Source: Straminergon stramineum
Lineage: Eukaryota; Streptophyta; Bryopsida; Hypnales; Calliergonaceae
Length of the DNA stretch: 64,000 nucleotides
Direction of reading: 5' to 3'
NCBI GenBank assembly: GCA_963920665.1
Contig: OY987268.1
Span: 1,614,501-1,678,500 of the forward strand
The position numbers were made by a program, and so were the translations under genes. Below are positions 35,715 through 47,484 of the stretch, in pieces; the first letter of the stretch is position 1, and each line of letters opens with the position of its first letter. The notes beneath the pieces are model-generated. The model was not told the DNA's origin. It did no database searches and was given only the letters and a program-made list of their open reading frames with translations.

Positions 35715-38463
35715 TTAATCCCTAAAGTTTCATGACTATGTTTTCACTAAAAATTCTCCAAAACTGCCAATTTTAATACAAGTACCAAATTTTTGAAATT
35801 TTTTTTTTTTTGACACATGTAACCATAGGATCTTATAGTATGCTGACTTGAGAGCATGTGATAAAAATTTAAGAAATTCCACGGCGTGGATTGCAAGATA
35901 TAAGCATGTAAATTCACTAAAATCATTTTTTGGGCCTTGCAAAAAACAAGCCAATTGCATTTTACAAGCTAATTTTTCTACGAAAAATTGTCCAAAATGG
36001 TGGTGCTTCTTTGGATTTGTTTTCCTAGAAAAGTTGGCCACATGCTTGAAAATTTTTAGATCATTTGGAATTGTACAACATATAGGAAAAAAATAATAAG
36101 TAGATAGTAGAAGAGAATGATTCAAAATAATAAATTGTTAAGAATTTAATTATGGAATTGAAAAATGCCAATCCCAATGGTTGCAATGTTATAATAAACA
36201 ATCTATATCCTATGATTTTATTTTTTTCCAAAAATATTGAAAATTGAGTAAGATAAAAGACTTTAAAGTTTATTTTAGAGTAGAGAATCCATAACTGCCT
36301 GCAAACAAAAAATCCTCATAACTTTTGACTCCTTGACCAAAATGGAATGATTCAAAGCTTTCCAATTATATATAACTCTAGAAAACCAATTTCAAATTTC
36401 AGTTTTAAAAAAAAGTGATTTTAAAAAATCTGCTCGAACTGCCTAGTTACGAAAAAAAGTAACATATTAGGCCATAACTTTTGACTCGTATTTCCAAATG
36501 TCCTAAACTTTAGTGCACTTAAAAGATATTCCTCGTCCCCACCTTCTATTAAAAATTGGGCCAGACATATGGAAATCTCTAGCCACACATACTTGCCCCA
36601 AATTGCTATATAGCCAAAAAACGCATGTTGGTCCTTTAGGGGTTAAAGGTATTAATTCACTAATCTTGTCAAAATCTTGAACACATTTGGGCGATTTGTT
36701 GGACAAATTTGGATGTTTGAATGGACGGAATTGCGGCCAAATGTAGGGAGATAAAATTGGGTTGTAGACAAAATTGGGCTAGTCCACCTTAGCACTTCTT
36801 ATTCCTTGAAACTCTTACAAATCAAAGTAACTTACGTGATTCTTCAGAGAACAGATTGAAGTGAATTAATTTTTCATCTTGTAAGTTTATTTGTGTGTTA
36901 TTTTTCTTCAACGTCAATCCCTTAAATTTTGACAGTTCCGGTGCTCAACTTTCATAGTTTAAGTCTCATTTGCAATTCAGGGTTTAGGGTTTGGGTTATT
37001 AGGGTGCTTTTTCAGGATGTGGGATTTAGGGTTTGGAAAGTGAGTCCATTCTCTGTAGTTGGATAGGTCGCCTTAATATTTGGACGGCTTAAGGAAGTCC
37101 AGTAAGTTACCTGAGGTCGGTTAGCATGCTGGACAGGACGGGAGCATCAGTGGGACGACGAGTTCAATAATGAAGCTCTGTTGGTGAATGACTGTCGCCT
37201 CAAATGTTAAGTTACTGCAGTGAATGTGGACACCAGGGGTGATGCGGTGGACCAGCAAGTCATGTTTGTTTTTTGTTTTTTTACACAAAGAAAGAGAAAG
37301 TCTTGTTTAGAGATTCAAGCCCCAACACCCTTAACTTAGAGCAACCCCACGGCTGGTGCAGGAGAGAGGTGCAGAATTGGGTCATTTGGCGTGGTCATTG
37401 AAGGTGGCTGGCGCATGTGGTAATCATTTGGCACTGAAGGGTGAATGCGACACTCCTAGAGGGACAGGTGCTCTGACCAAGAAATCTGATTTATTTTGCA
37501 TTCAAATGAATCCAAAATTAATTAATTTTCAATCCTTTTACCCCTATAAGACCATTGTCCCTTCGGGGGACAATGAGATTTCGGGCAGGGGCCTACATTC
37601 TCAATTTTTATCCTGATTTTTTGAAACTTTTTATGAAGATAGAAAAATTGATTAGCTTCATGGGAATGTAATTTTTTTTTCATTTGGTGCCTGGGAACAA
37701 AAGTTATGCCCAAACAAGCTCAAAATAGGGGAGAGGGTGCAGCAAAAAAAAGTTTTAAAAATTTCATTTTTTTCATTTTTTATTATTTTTCCTTATAGAT
37801 TCTATTTTTGTCTACATGGAAAGCTTTTATTCATTCCATTTGGATTTGTTATGAGAAAATTATAGACAATCTTGTTTTTTAGGCAGTTAGAGTATCTTCC
37901 TAAAAAAATAACTTATAGGATTCATTTATGAATGCAATTTTTACAATTTTTCAAAAAGAAAAGGTCCATGTGGTTTCATTTTCTTTCTAGAACAATCTCA
38001 CCATTGGGATTAGTACATTTTAATTCCATCTTAGAGATATCAATAATTTAGATTTTTCTTCTATCTTGTACCTACTTTTACTTAATAATTTTTTAAAGAA
38101 TAAAAATTAATTTTCTTTTGTATTTTCTTTTTTTTCCTAGACTCTCAACTCAATTCTCCACCATAAAGATTTAAAGCTCAAAACTCTGTAGTGCAAAAAG
38201 TTATGAAAGTTCAAAGTCAAATAACCTAGTCTGGCAATGTGTGGAAAAACTTGTTTTATTCACTTTGAATACAGATATCTTGCAATCTATGCGGTCAAAA
38301 TTTCTGAAATTTTTTCCACACAGTAATACACTAGTTAGGTGTAAGATCCTACGGTTAGATGTTCAGAAAAATACAATTTTCAAATTTTTTCACTCTTTGC
38401 TCTAAAAATGACAGTTTTGAGTGTTTCTTTGCAAAGAAACGACCTTGGTCTTTGAAGGGTTAA
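35715..38463. mobile_element. Composite long-inverted-repeat element, copy 2 (~2.75 kb)
   Basis: The left half (35715-36646, TTAATCCCTAAAG to TTTAGGGGTTAA) corresponds to 8060-8992. The right half (about 37538-38463, ending TTTGAAGGGTTAA) corresponds to 8993-9916. The outer ~220 bp of the two halves are inverted repeats of each other. Between them lie 891 bp that copy 1 lacks. No transposase ORF is seen. Confidence 0.7.
36647..37537. other. Gene-like passenger DNA between the element halves
   Basis: This block is absent from copy 1 at 8060-9916 and is more GC-rich than either half. It contains stretches resembling plant leader sequence (GGGTTTAGGGTTTGGGTTATT-like, about 36979-37000) and a CpG-containing stretch near 37060-37260. 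No frame stays open for long and I recognise no protein. It is either a captured fragment or the ancestral interior lost from copy 1. Confidence 0.4.
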
Positions 38464-38575
38464 AAATATTCTCATCTCATTTGTTTCTTAGTATGAAAAG
38501 TCCAAGACTCACGCTCCCTCGAAAGTAACAGCAACTTCGATATAACATCTGAAGCATGTGAGAAGCTCCTTATTT

Positions 38576-38703
38576 CCACATGGGGTGGTAGGAGGTCCTC
38601 CAACCCATGTGGGATATAGTAAGAATATAAACTAGTGAGAGCTCACACTACTTCATGCTCTCACATACCCCACATGGGTTGGAGGACCTCCTTCCACCCC
38701 AAT
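38576..38703. repeat. Cluster of strong palindromes around AACCCATGTGG
   Basis: CCACATGGGGTGG...TCCTCCAACCCATGTGG (38577-38613) is itself palindromic. It is followed at about 38665-38702 by CCCCACATGGGTTGGAGGAC, which can pair with it. A diverged third occurrence is at 39378-39420. Confidence 0.55.
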
Positions 38704-38817
38704 GGATATAAAGAGATTTACTAATGTACTGGACCTAGAACTCAGACAAAGAATTCTCTGCCGTCATTACTCTCTCATCAAAAGTAAAGGAATCTTGGCT
38801 GTAGACGTGATGCTCAT

Positions 38818-39249
38818 GTGCATTCAGTTTCTTCTAAAAAAACAAATAAAGTAGGAGTTCAAATCATTAAAGGGTCGCTTGGGTGTCAGCACCTCGAAAT
38901 TGGGGTGCAAAGGACAGACAACCCTTACATTGAGCCATGGCCAAGACACTTCATTTCGCCGCATGCAATCCTCAAATTTGGCAGTAGCTGGCCATTTGGG
39001 GGCCTATGGTGTGTTTGCTTCGGGGCACTGATTTTGGGCAGCTATGACCAATCAATGAGTTTGCGTCATGCCTTGAGCTACCGTGGGGATGCTCCCCCAC
39101 CGCAAACTCACCAAGATTACATGGCAAATGATGGTTTGGCGTGGGGTTTTGGAGAATGGGTCATGTTTGTTCCCCGTGTACCCCATGGTGTGCGCACGAA
39201 GCAAACAAGCCAAGTGGGATATACAACATTAGGTAATTTCATTTCTTAG
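38818..39249 (+). CDS. Hypothetical ORF, 143 codons, unrecognised
   Basis: An open frame (MHSVSSKKTNKVG...) in locally GC-rich DNA, flanked by related palindromic blocks (38576-38703 and 39378-39420). Trp, His and Pro are frequent (SSWPFGGLWCVCFGALILG), and no domain is recognised. The DNA contains a hairpin near 39057-39112 (GAGTTTGCG / CGCAAACTC). It is more likely part of a repeat than a gene. Confidence 0.2.
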   Translation: MHSVSSKKTNKVGVQIIKGSLGCQHLEIGVQRTDNPYIEPWPRHFISPHAILKFGSSWPFGGLWCVCFGALILGSYDQSMSLRHALSYRGDAPPPQTHQDYMANDGLAWGFGEWVMFVPRVPHGVRTKQTSQVGYTTLGNFIS

Positions 39250-39939
39250 GAATCAAACAATATAAACTAGAGTTCCAATTCATATAGAATTATGTATTCA
39301 AGACCAATTTGCATAGCTCCAAAAGCATCTTGAATTTATTTAATGATAAGCATGAGAATAGAATTTCACTATATACACATGGGGTGATCGGAGGTAGAGC
39401 AATCCATACGGGATATGAAAATTAAAACTACTAGGAGCTCAATTGTTCATAGTTAACTCAATAGGACTTGTGTGTTGAAAGTAGAATTTCAGACCTCATT
39501 TAAGCATAGTAAAAATAACTTTTTTCCAACAAACTTTGAACTAAACAAAGTTGGTAAATGAGATTAAATTTTACCTCCTAAAATCCATTTGAGGTTTCAA
39601 TCCTCCAATCAAAAGTTATGGACAAAATTCTGAAAAGATGTTTGAAAATGTCCAAAAAAATTCCCTTCCAACCTCTATCTTGAATTCAAATATGCCCAAT
39701 CAGTGCATGGAAGGAAGCCAAGAAGGTGTAATGGAAGTTTGGTTTGGACTACAAAATTATTCATGGTACGTTGCCCATGTAGTGTGATGATTTCTTACAT
39801 TTTTTTATTTTTATTTTTCCAAAAGGGACGATGATTTTTTACATTGTGGTCAGCCGAAAGGGAGAATTTGCACAAAACGTGGAAAACGTGGCTTTACGTG
39901 GTACCTAACCCCACGTAAAGAACAAGGCCCAGGAACTGA
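39250..39939. other. Intergenic, nothing recognised
   Basis: No supported feature apart from the diverged palindromic block near 39378-39420. Confidence 0.45.
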
Positions 39940-39999
39940 AGAAGGTACACCATCATAGCTTAACTGACTTTCCCATTGGTCCTCATTCCTCAAGCCCAC

Positions 40000-40006
40000 T
40001 ATAAAA
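40000..40006 (+). promoter_or_regulatory. TATA-like TATAAAA, copy B block
   Basis: The CCACTATAAAAAGCC context lies 27 bp before the MITE at 40027 and matches 15549-15555. Downstream use is unknown. Confidence 0.25.
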
Positions 40007-40026
40007 AGCCCTCCCCCCTGTCTCCC

Positions 40027-40628
40027 TTAACCCCTAAAGGACCATAAGGCCACTACATGGCTTCTGCAACTACATTTGTAGAAAATTCGGTATGTGAACC
40101 TCATCAATAGTCCATGACCAACAAAGAGACCCTAGATGATCTTTTTTGTTGAATCCATCGGTACAATCTGATCGAGAAATGATTGAGTGAGCGATTTTTG
40201 GTGAGTTTTTTGAGAATAGGAAAAGTAGTTTGGGCTATCACTTCATGTGCTCATATCTTTTTTTCCACACCTCAAAATGATTTAAAAAAAATTACACATC
40301 TAAATCATGATGACATGTACTTGTGGGAAAAAAAATCAGAGTTTTGGGATCACTTTTGAGCATTCCGATTTCAACATTCCAATTTCAGCGCATGTACAAA
40401 GTTCTGCCAAATTGGATATCTTTCCTCAATTTTGTCAACGGTGGCATTTTCTCAAAAATTGTGCGATTTTGTTGATCTTTTTTTTCATAGGAAAGCTAAA
40501 TGAGTCTTCTTTCATTTCAATGGTGACGATCAAAATCATATCACACATTTGAGAAATTATGCTTGTTACAAGAACTAGTCAAGAAAACAAGAGCTTTGCT
40601 CAAACACCCCTGGTTTTTTAGGGGTTAA
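40027..40628. mobile_element. TTAA-type MITE (602 bp)
   Basis: The ends TTAACCCCTAAAGG and TTTTTTAGGGGTTAA are flanked by TTAA. It sits between the CTGTCTCCCTTAA and TTAAAGCCTGGAA blocks, which are close together in the other segment copies, so it is an insertion. Confidence 0.75.
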
Positions 40629-40788
40629 AGCCTGGAAAGATGCTGCGGACATTGATGGATGACTTCACTTGAGACTGTAGGATGGAATTTTTTTTTCATC
40701 CAATTTATCTCTTTGGACGGTAACATACTTGAGTACATTTTCAAGGAATAGTATTGCAAACTCCTTCATTATGGTATCATTGACTTTT

Positions 40789-41021
40789 TTAACCCTTGAA
40801 CGCCGGGCTGGTGACTGTGGAAAATCAAGCATTTTGGAACCGTGTGACATCATCCACTTTAAGAAAATAAAAAATATTGTCATTGGAAGTCAAACTATTG
40901 TAGAAGATCTCCCCTTTCCACCCCTAATTCCAAGGATGAATAGTTGCAATTCTGTCCTATAGAGGAAAATTCCTTGACGTTCATCGGACAAAAAATGTCC
41001 GTTGCGTCATTTAGGGTTTAA
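40789..41021. mobile_element. TTAA-type MITE (233 bp), inverted copy of 23113-23343
   Basis: It begins TTAACCCTTGAACG and ends CATTTAGGGTTTAA. Its interior matches 23113-23343 in reverse, including GTGACATCATCCAC and GTAGAAGATCTCCCC. Confidence 0.7.
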
Positions 41022-43955
41022 AGAAGAAGATGCTTCAAAAACAGGTCACCCTTGTAGTGTATTTGGACCATTTCTTGATGTTTTCTCTTGATGGGAATTT
41101 TAGCCATAAAAAGGATATTCCTGGAATTTGAGTCCATCTAATGAAATGAAGCTAATCAAATGCAGTTTCTACTCCAACTGGAAATTTTGAAAAATTCATA
41201 AATTTACATATTTTATAGCAATCTAAACTTGGAGGCCTATAACCATGGTTGTTGATTTTCTAATTTGAGAATGACATGGTAACTTTGGGTTATACATGAT
41301 GTTCTACACTATAATATACATCTATGGTGAAAATTACAGATTTTTTTAGTATATTTTGTATTTGATACAAATTTTCTTAATTTTTTTATTAAACAATTTA
41401 CAGTAATTTCAATTTTTTCCCCCCAAAATTGAAATTTCTTAAAACTTGTAGTGGGCATATGATATCATCTCTGAAAAATAAATTACGAAAAATTCATTCC
41501 TATCTAGTTGCAAAATGGTAGCAAATAGAGTGATGGATAGGGATGCTTGAAATTCGTGGTCATAGGCCTATCCTTCTAGGGTTAAAGCCTGGAAGGATTC
41601 GAATGCCACCCATTCCACTTATCGTTGATTGTGCTATTATAATTGAGTACTTAACTTATACTTTGCCTGCCTATCTTTGCATATAGAAGGAACACATCCT
41701 TTGAAAATGGCCTCAAGTGGAGGATTACTATGCACCAAAATTGTTTTAGGCATTCAAATGCCTAAAAGCACCAAAAATAATTCGGGGGCACCAAGCCTCT
41801 AGGAAAAATTTGAAGAAAAATTGGATAATGATGCCAAGTTGTTCCAATTTCAAAAAATAATTTGTGTGAAACTACCAATTCTAAATGAAACTCATTCAAA
41901 TATGTGGATGAAAAGATGGTTCTATCCAAAGTATAGATGAATACTAAAATATTAGCTACATCAATTTCTTGTATGTTGCCACTTCATTACTTCTAAAAAA
42001 AAACCCCAAAAAACCATGCTATGCATTGAAGGTAAATCAATTCACATTGTAGGAATTAATTAGCCTCACCCTAAGACCACCACTATATTAAAAGAAGATC
42101 CATTCTCATTGTGTTAATTAGCTTTACTATTTGTATGATCACCACTGAGAGCATTTCCTACCACCTTCTTGGTTTGAACATGACACATGAATTTCCCAAA
42201 GGAAAGTGGTGCTTTGTTCTCTTGCCAAACCACTTGTAGCTAGCAATCCTATATTTCACCCTTGCAACAAAATTCAGATTCGTTTGTTTTAATAAAGAAG
42301 AAGGGAGAGAAGTGGAGTTCAAGCATCCCATGCTAAGCTAGGGCTACAAAATCTCCTACATCCTAAAGCAATAGGGCCAACCAAGTACTTCTTTAGCAAT
42401 AGTTGGTAGGTGACTAGGAGCCATTGTGGCAAGGGAAGGTCGTTGTGGAGAGCCACATCCTTCACAAGTTGCCTCAAGGAGAGGGAGTTTCTTGCAAAGC
42501 CTTTTGTTGTTGGCCGTCTTTTCCAAAATCCTCATTTTTATTCTAAATTCTGAAAAATAAAAAAATATCCCATAATCACACAAACTTGCATCCAAATGTA
42601 TTATATAGTATTAAAAATTTGTATAAACTCTAAAAATATTCAACTACACCACTCAAAAGTTGTAGAAGCTTTAGTTTATAGTAACTAATGTGACTAATAC
42701 CTAAAAGAGGCATTAGTCACATTAGTCGCAATTGAGCAAATCCTTCACAATTCTTACATGTTGATTCAAAAAATCATCCAAGACATTCCTAGAAGTTGTA
42801 ATAAATCTTGAACAAGCATATTAACAAATGGAATTGGACATGTCTACGCCAATTTTTCTTTATTTTTGGTTCCGACCTAGGTGTCTTGTGTAGTATAGAA
42901 AATATTTACAATTTCTAAGAAAATTTACCACCACCTTTAAGAGTTTTGTACAAAATCTTTTGCAATCTTACTTCTTGATTCAAAAAAATCATCTACGACA
43001 TTTCCAAAAGTTGCAATAAAACCTAAATGGAGATCTTAGCATATGAAATTGGACACAACCATTCTAGACATCTCAAAAATCCGTTGGCAAGGTTCTTTTA
43101 ACTGTGGGCAAGATACTCTTTGAAGGTAGCTCCAATCCAACTGGGAACCGATACAACACATGAATGAAGCAATGATACTGCAACTTAATAAACATGCCCT
43201 AATGTAACTATCTCTTTACTCTCAATTCCACCATTTTCCATCCCTAGACAATAAGTTTATTTTCAGTATGAAAAGTCATAATTGTTGGACCTTTTCAAGC
43301 TTTGTCATGTATGCCAATAAATTGCAATTTATTAGCATAAAAGGTCTTTTCTTGAAGCAAGATCTTTTTTAACTACTTTTATATAATTAAAAAAACCTTG
43401 GCTCTCCTTGTATTGTTCTACCTAGCGGTGTTGCACTGGAGGTGTGCAAGTTGGATTGTGCCCTTGCTTTGCCCAAATTATGGCAACAGACCTACTAATG
43501 CCAACTTCCAGTCCCTTTCTTAGTCTTTGCATTGGAAATGTTCTAAGAGCAACTTCAATGCATGAGTGGAAATTAGGAGTATACTAGAATTTTGAAGTGG
43601 AGGGAGGCATACCTCATTCTAGTCCAAAGTGACTTTTTAAAAAAATTGCCCCAATGTAAAGCTAGCAATCCAAACCTCAAATGAATTTTTTTGCATTATA
43701 AAAAGGAAAGGTCAAGATTCTACATTAACCCTACATCCAAACTCATCTTCGGAATGAAAAGTCATCCTCCTCCTCATTGTCATTGAATACATTTGCACTA
43801 GCAAGCCCGCCCTCCAAGCATCCATCCTAAAGCACCCTTTGCAAAATACTCTAAGTCAGAACAAAACAAGTCTACACAAATTCAACAAAACAACTTGCTT
43901 GACAAAAGCCAAAACAAACCACAACCCAAACAAACCTAGGTTGGGCTGGGAACTC
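41022..43955. other. Copy B upstream DNA, no gene seen
   Basis: Non-coding sequence. From about 41583 it is colinear with copy A (TAAAGCCTGGAAGGATTC, ATTAATTAGCCTCACC, GGAGAGCCACATCCTTCACA). The hairpin equivalent of 17320-17394 is at about 42665-42750. Confidence 0.55.
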
Positions 43956-44330
43956 TGTCATAAGGTGGAAGCACCCAAAACTATCAATATAAGCAATTAT
44001 GCAATTCATCATATTTGGAAGCACCTTTTGTTAGAAAATATATTTTTTTAGCATTAGCAATCAAAAATTATGAATTTTCAATTTCTTGGGAGATATTTTA
44101 TATATTTCTATCAATTTTCAAAGTTGCATCTCCCTAAACCACTAAAAGTATCACACAGGTGCACCTAAAATGGAAACCTAACAATTTCAGCAATCAACTA
44201 ATTAGTAGTTTGTAAGGAGACAACTTAATGACATTTTATAGGGATACTTCAATGAAAGCCTAAGGACATTTCAATAGAACTCTACTATACATTAATGGGA
44301 ATGGGGACGCTTTTGGGTGTGTCTATCTTA
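43956..44330. mobile_element. ~375-bp insertion private to copy B
   Basis: Copy A joins CTCGGCTG to TAGCTTGTCACTC directly at about 19335. Here the equivalent sequences are separated by this block. Weak inverted ends (AGCACCCAAAA and TTTTGGGTGTG) suggest a small DNA element. Borders are approximate. Confidence 0.45.
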
Positions 44331-44467
44331 GCTTGTCACTTTGACTAACAAAATGTCAAATTCACATTCAGGGCCCCCAATAAGTGACTTGCTTCACCAT
44401 GGGGATTTGCCACCCTACGATGGCAATGCACAAAGGCTCAACACTGTGGTCAGTATCCTAGGACTAA

Positions 44468-44757
44468 GGGCCTCTTGCCATGTGAGTTGGGCCAATGGAA
44501 AAAGCACTAAAAGACAAGAAGTGAACACCAATTGTCTTGTTGGCCTCGGTGAGTGGAGAAGTCAGATTTCAAGGTTCACTGATAATCAATGGACAAGCCC
44601 ATTGATGGAGATTGGTCAACTTCATGGGAATCATTCAGTGTGGAATTTTCACTCATCTCTCTCCACCCACCCGGTCCACATAGTACTACAATTTCTTTTT
44701 TGACACTGTAGCTTTGCCGAGAAACTTCACCGGCCCAATTCACATGGCAGGAGGCCC
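44468..44757. mobile_element. PIF/Harbinger-like MITE (290 bp) with empty site in copy A
   Basis: GGGCCTCTTGCCATGTGAGT at the left is matched inverted by GGGCCTCCTGCCATGTGAAT at the right. TAA flanks both sides (44465-44467, 44758-44760). Copy A reads GGACTAAGCCTGTC at 19478, one TAA and no element, which is a perfect empty site. Confidence 0.9.
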
Positions 44758-44825
44758 TAAGCCTGTCTCTGAGGTACGATCAACAATAATCAAACACGCT
44801 GTAAGTACTGCAGAGCATGTCTACC

Positions 44826-44832
44826 TATAAAG
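44826..44832 (+). promoter_or_regulatory. TATA box candidate of ankyrin gene B
   Basis: TATAAAG in CCTATAAAGCAGTGTG lies 507 bp upstream of the ATG, leaving room for a leader that contains the conserved upstream ORF. Copy A has AATAAAG here. Confidence 0.4.
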
Positions 44833-45048
44833 CAGTGTGAGCTGCTCGCGTTGTCTGAAGTCCCGACAGGTTCGATCTCCACATCCTTTGCTTCTTCAGC
44901 TGTTACGTTCCACCTGCATCCGAGTCCTCAGTTTAGACTCCACCTCGTACGTAGTCAGCCCATGCTCTTATGCTTTCATGATCTGAGGTGCTGGGTGATC
45001 GAGGACGTACGCATTTCGAGAGTGACATTGGGACTGGAGGGGTTGTCG

Positions 45049-45105
45049 ATGTACGTACCGTGCTTGCGCTCCTTGAAGAAATACTTGCATCGGAGAATCG
45101 ATTGA
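45049..45105 (+). other. Conserved upstream ORF, 18 aa (gene B leader)
   Basis: It encodes the same 18-residue peptide as 19764-19820, with a single synonymous difference. It ends 233 bp before the main ATG. Confidence 0.4.
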
Positions 45106-45338
45106 CGCCTGCGGTGGGAATATATGTTTTCTGCATCCATGTTCGTTTGATTACTTTGAAGCAGTTCGATCGAGTTTCTGTAAGTCTTGGGGTCGGCATT
45201 CTGCACAGGCGAACGTTGTCTTCCGCAGGTTCTTCATATTCTGTCTTCTGGTTCGAGGCTTGCTAGCTTGAGCTAGCACGGGCTTGTGGAGCGTTTTATT
45301 TCTATTTTACATTATTGCTGGGCCATTTACAAGAAGTA

Positions 45339-47484
45339 ATGGGATTTAAAGCTGACACTCACGTCACCGATACGGGGCTCGTGGAGCAGGCAAGAATCGC
45401 TGCCCGCTACTTTGAACTTTCCCATGCCGCAACGTACTCTGCTGCAATTGTGCATATTCCGGGATGAAGTGCCCTTGAACCACGAGATTATTGAGCGTGT
45501 CCCGACACTAGTGCCTAGTGGTATATATGACACAAATTATGCAGATGCTACAGTAGGTTGGGGTTTAGACGCGGTGACCTCCTTTGCAGGGGACTGAGAT
45601 GTCAACACTCACAACAGTGACATACTTGTTGGTAGAACTTATTTTGATCGTGTCTGTTGGGATATGCATGGTTGCTGAGTGAAGCACTGATGTCTTCCTT
45701 CGTCTCGCAGGAGCCGGAGAGCGCTTCAGATGCGACGACGACGCCCTCAGACGGTAGCGCCGGAGTTGACGATAGTGGAGCATCTAGTCTGTCGTCACCC
45801 AGGCACCAGGAAGAAGTGCAGAATTCGAAGGATAGATGTGAAGTTATGGATGCGCCCATGGTACCCGACGACAATTTCATCGCCGAAACGAAATTCTCAG
45901 TTAAGGTAAGCATATATATCGAGTATGTCTCGACACGTGGGCCATTTGTGATACTATTCAGATGATGGATGTTGGGGTCTCGTGGCGGTGACCCCCTTTG
46001 CTGGAATCCGAGATCGATCACTGTAGTGATGTATTTCTTGATAGTGCATGCGTAATTATTTAGATCGTGTTTGTTGAGGTTGGCATGGTTGTTGAGTGAA
46101 TTGTGGATGACTGCCTCTCACTTCGCAGGACCCCGAGATCACTTCAGTTGCGTCGATTAGGTCTAGGCGTGCAGATCCGACGCCCTCAGACAACAGCGGC
46201 GGCGGAGATGGGATTGGAGCACCTTGTCCATGGTCACTCCCACAGGAGCAACATGTGCGAAATTTGAAGAATAATTGTAGACATGCTTTTGGCTTCAGGC
46301 GTTCTACACTAAAGATTTGGTCACCTATCGCTGCCAATGAGTGGTTTGCGGAAGTTGTGGCGAAAATAAGAGATGATCCCTTTCTGGACAACTCTGAAGT
46401 AGAATTTAAGGGAGGGCCTATTTATCTGGATGGGGCACGTCTCTTGCACTTGGCAGTCCTAATGGGTGATTTGGAGATGGTGCAAAAGATCTTGGAGATT
46501 CACTTGGAACGGGATAAAAATATTGACTCTCTCATCAAGGGGCCATGGGCCTCATATTCGGCTCTTGACTTGGCCATTGTGGGTGGGGAGAGCAAGATGG
46601 TGGATGTCCTTCTAGAAAAGAAGGCAAAGGTCAATATGGGCTATAAGGGTTCACTTCAATTGGCAGTGATTTTCTCAAGTCATGAGCGAATGAAGAATAC
46701 TCTCAAAATCATTCAATCACTTGTCCACAATGACATCGATTTAAAATTCAAGGATGGTTATGGATACACGGCCTTTTATCTAGCAGTTGCAAAAGGCAAG
46801 ATAAAAATTGTCAGAATGTTTTTGAACAATTGGCAAGACAAGATAGAACTCAATGAGGCATGTAAAGAAGGTCGACCTCCAATCCAAATTGCTCATGTAG
46901 AAGGCTTCAAAGACATTGAACGTGCATTGATGAGATGTGATGATGTGAGTAGGTACATCGACTCAGAATATAGAGATCGGCAAGCCTATGTAGACGCTGC
47001 CAACGCCATTCTTGTAGGTGCAGCACTCATTGCCAGTGTCACATTTGCCTCTTGGTTGCAACCACCATTAAACTATACCACGTCATATCATGGTAGTTCC
47101 ATGGAGTATGTTGATGTTGAACACAACTTTGCTCTAGGATGCTTTTGGGTGTTTAACACCCTTTCCTTCTATTTTGCAATTGGAACAGTGGTCTTTGGGG
47201 CTCAAAGTGTATTACCAAGACCACAATTGTTCATCACCGAAAATGTAGAGAAGTTGTCCCAAAATCTAGTGCTAACATCTATCCTCTTAGCTTTCTCAGT
47301 GTTTTTTGTAATAATAGCATTTGGAATTGCAGGTTTTATTGTATTGATACCTATTTTGAGGTATCGGTGGTATATGATAGCTCCTACAATTTTAGGGGGA
47401 ATAGTATGTGTTGGAAGTATAGGATATTTATTCAAAAGTCTATGGGACAATAGACCATGGAAAGAAAGAAAGAAAGAAATGTAA
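45339..47484 (+). CDS. Ankyrin-repeat protein with four TM segments, copy B (C-terminally frameshifted)
   Basis: Exons 45339-45389, 45711-45905 and 46129-47484 mirror copy A exactly in the first two lengths (51 and 195 bp). The product is 533 aa. The first intron has a GC donor (CAG|GCAAGA) where copy A has GT; GC-AG introns with this context are usually spliced. The ankyrin repeats (ARLLHLAVLMGDLEMVQKIL, YSALDLAIVGG, GSLQLAVI, YTAFYLAVAKG, RPPIQIAHVEG) and the membrane domain (RDRQAYVDAANAILVGAALI and three further helices) are complete. After NRPWKERKKEM the frame stops early because one AAAG unit has been lost; the original tail continues in another frame to 47645. All functional modules precede the shift, so the gene may still work. 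Role inferred as for copy A: a plant ankyrin/PGG-type membrane protein, ACD6-like. Confidence 0.85.

Noticed and set aside
44933..45206. Minus-strand ORF containing YFFKERKHGTYIDNPSSPNV, also present in copy A
   Set aside because: It looks protein-like, but it overlaps the plus-strand leader, and its conservation is explained by overall similarity of the duplicated segments.
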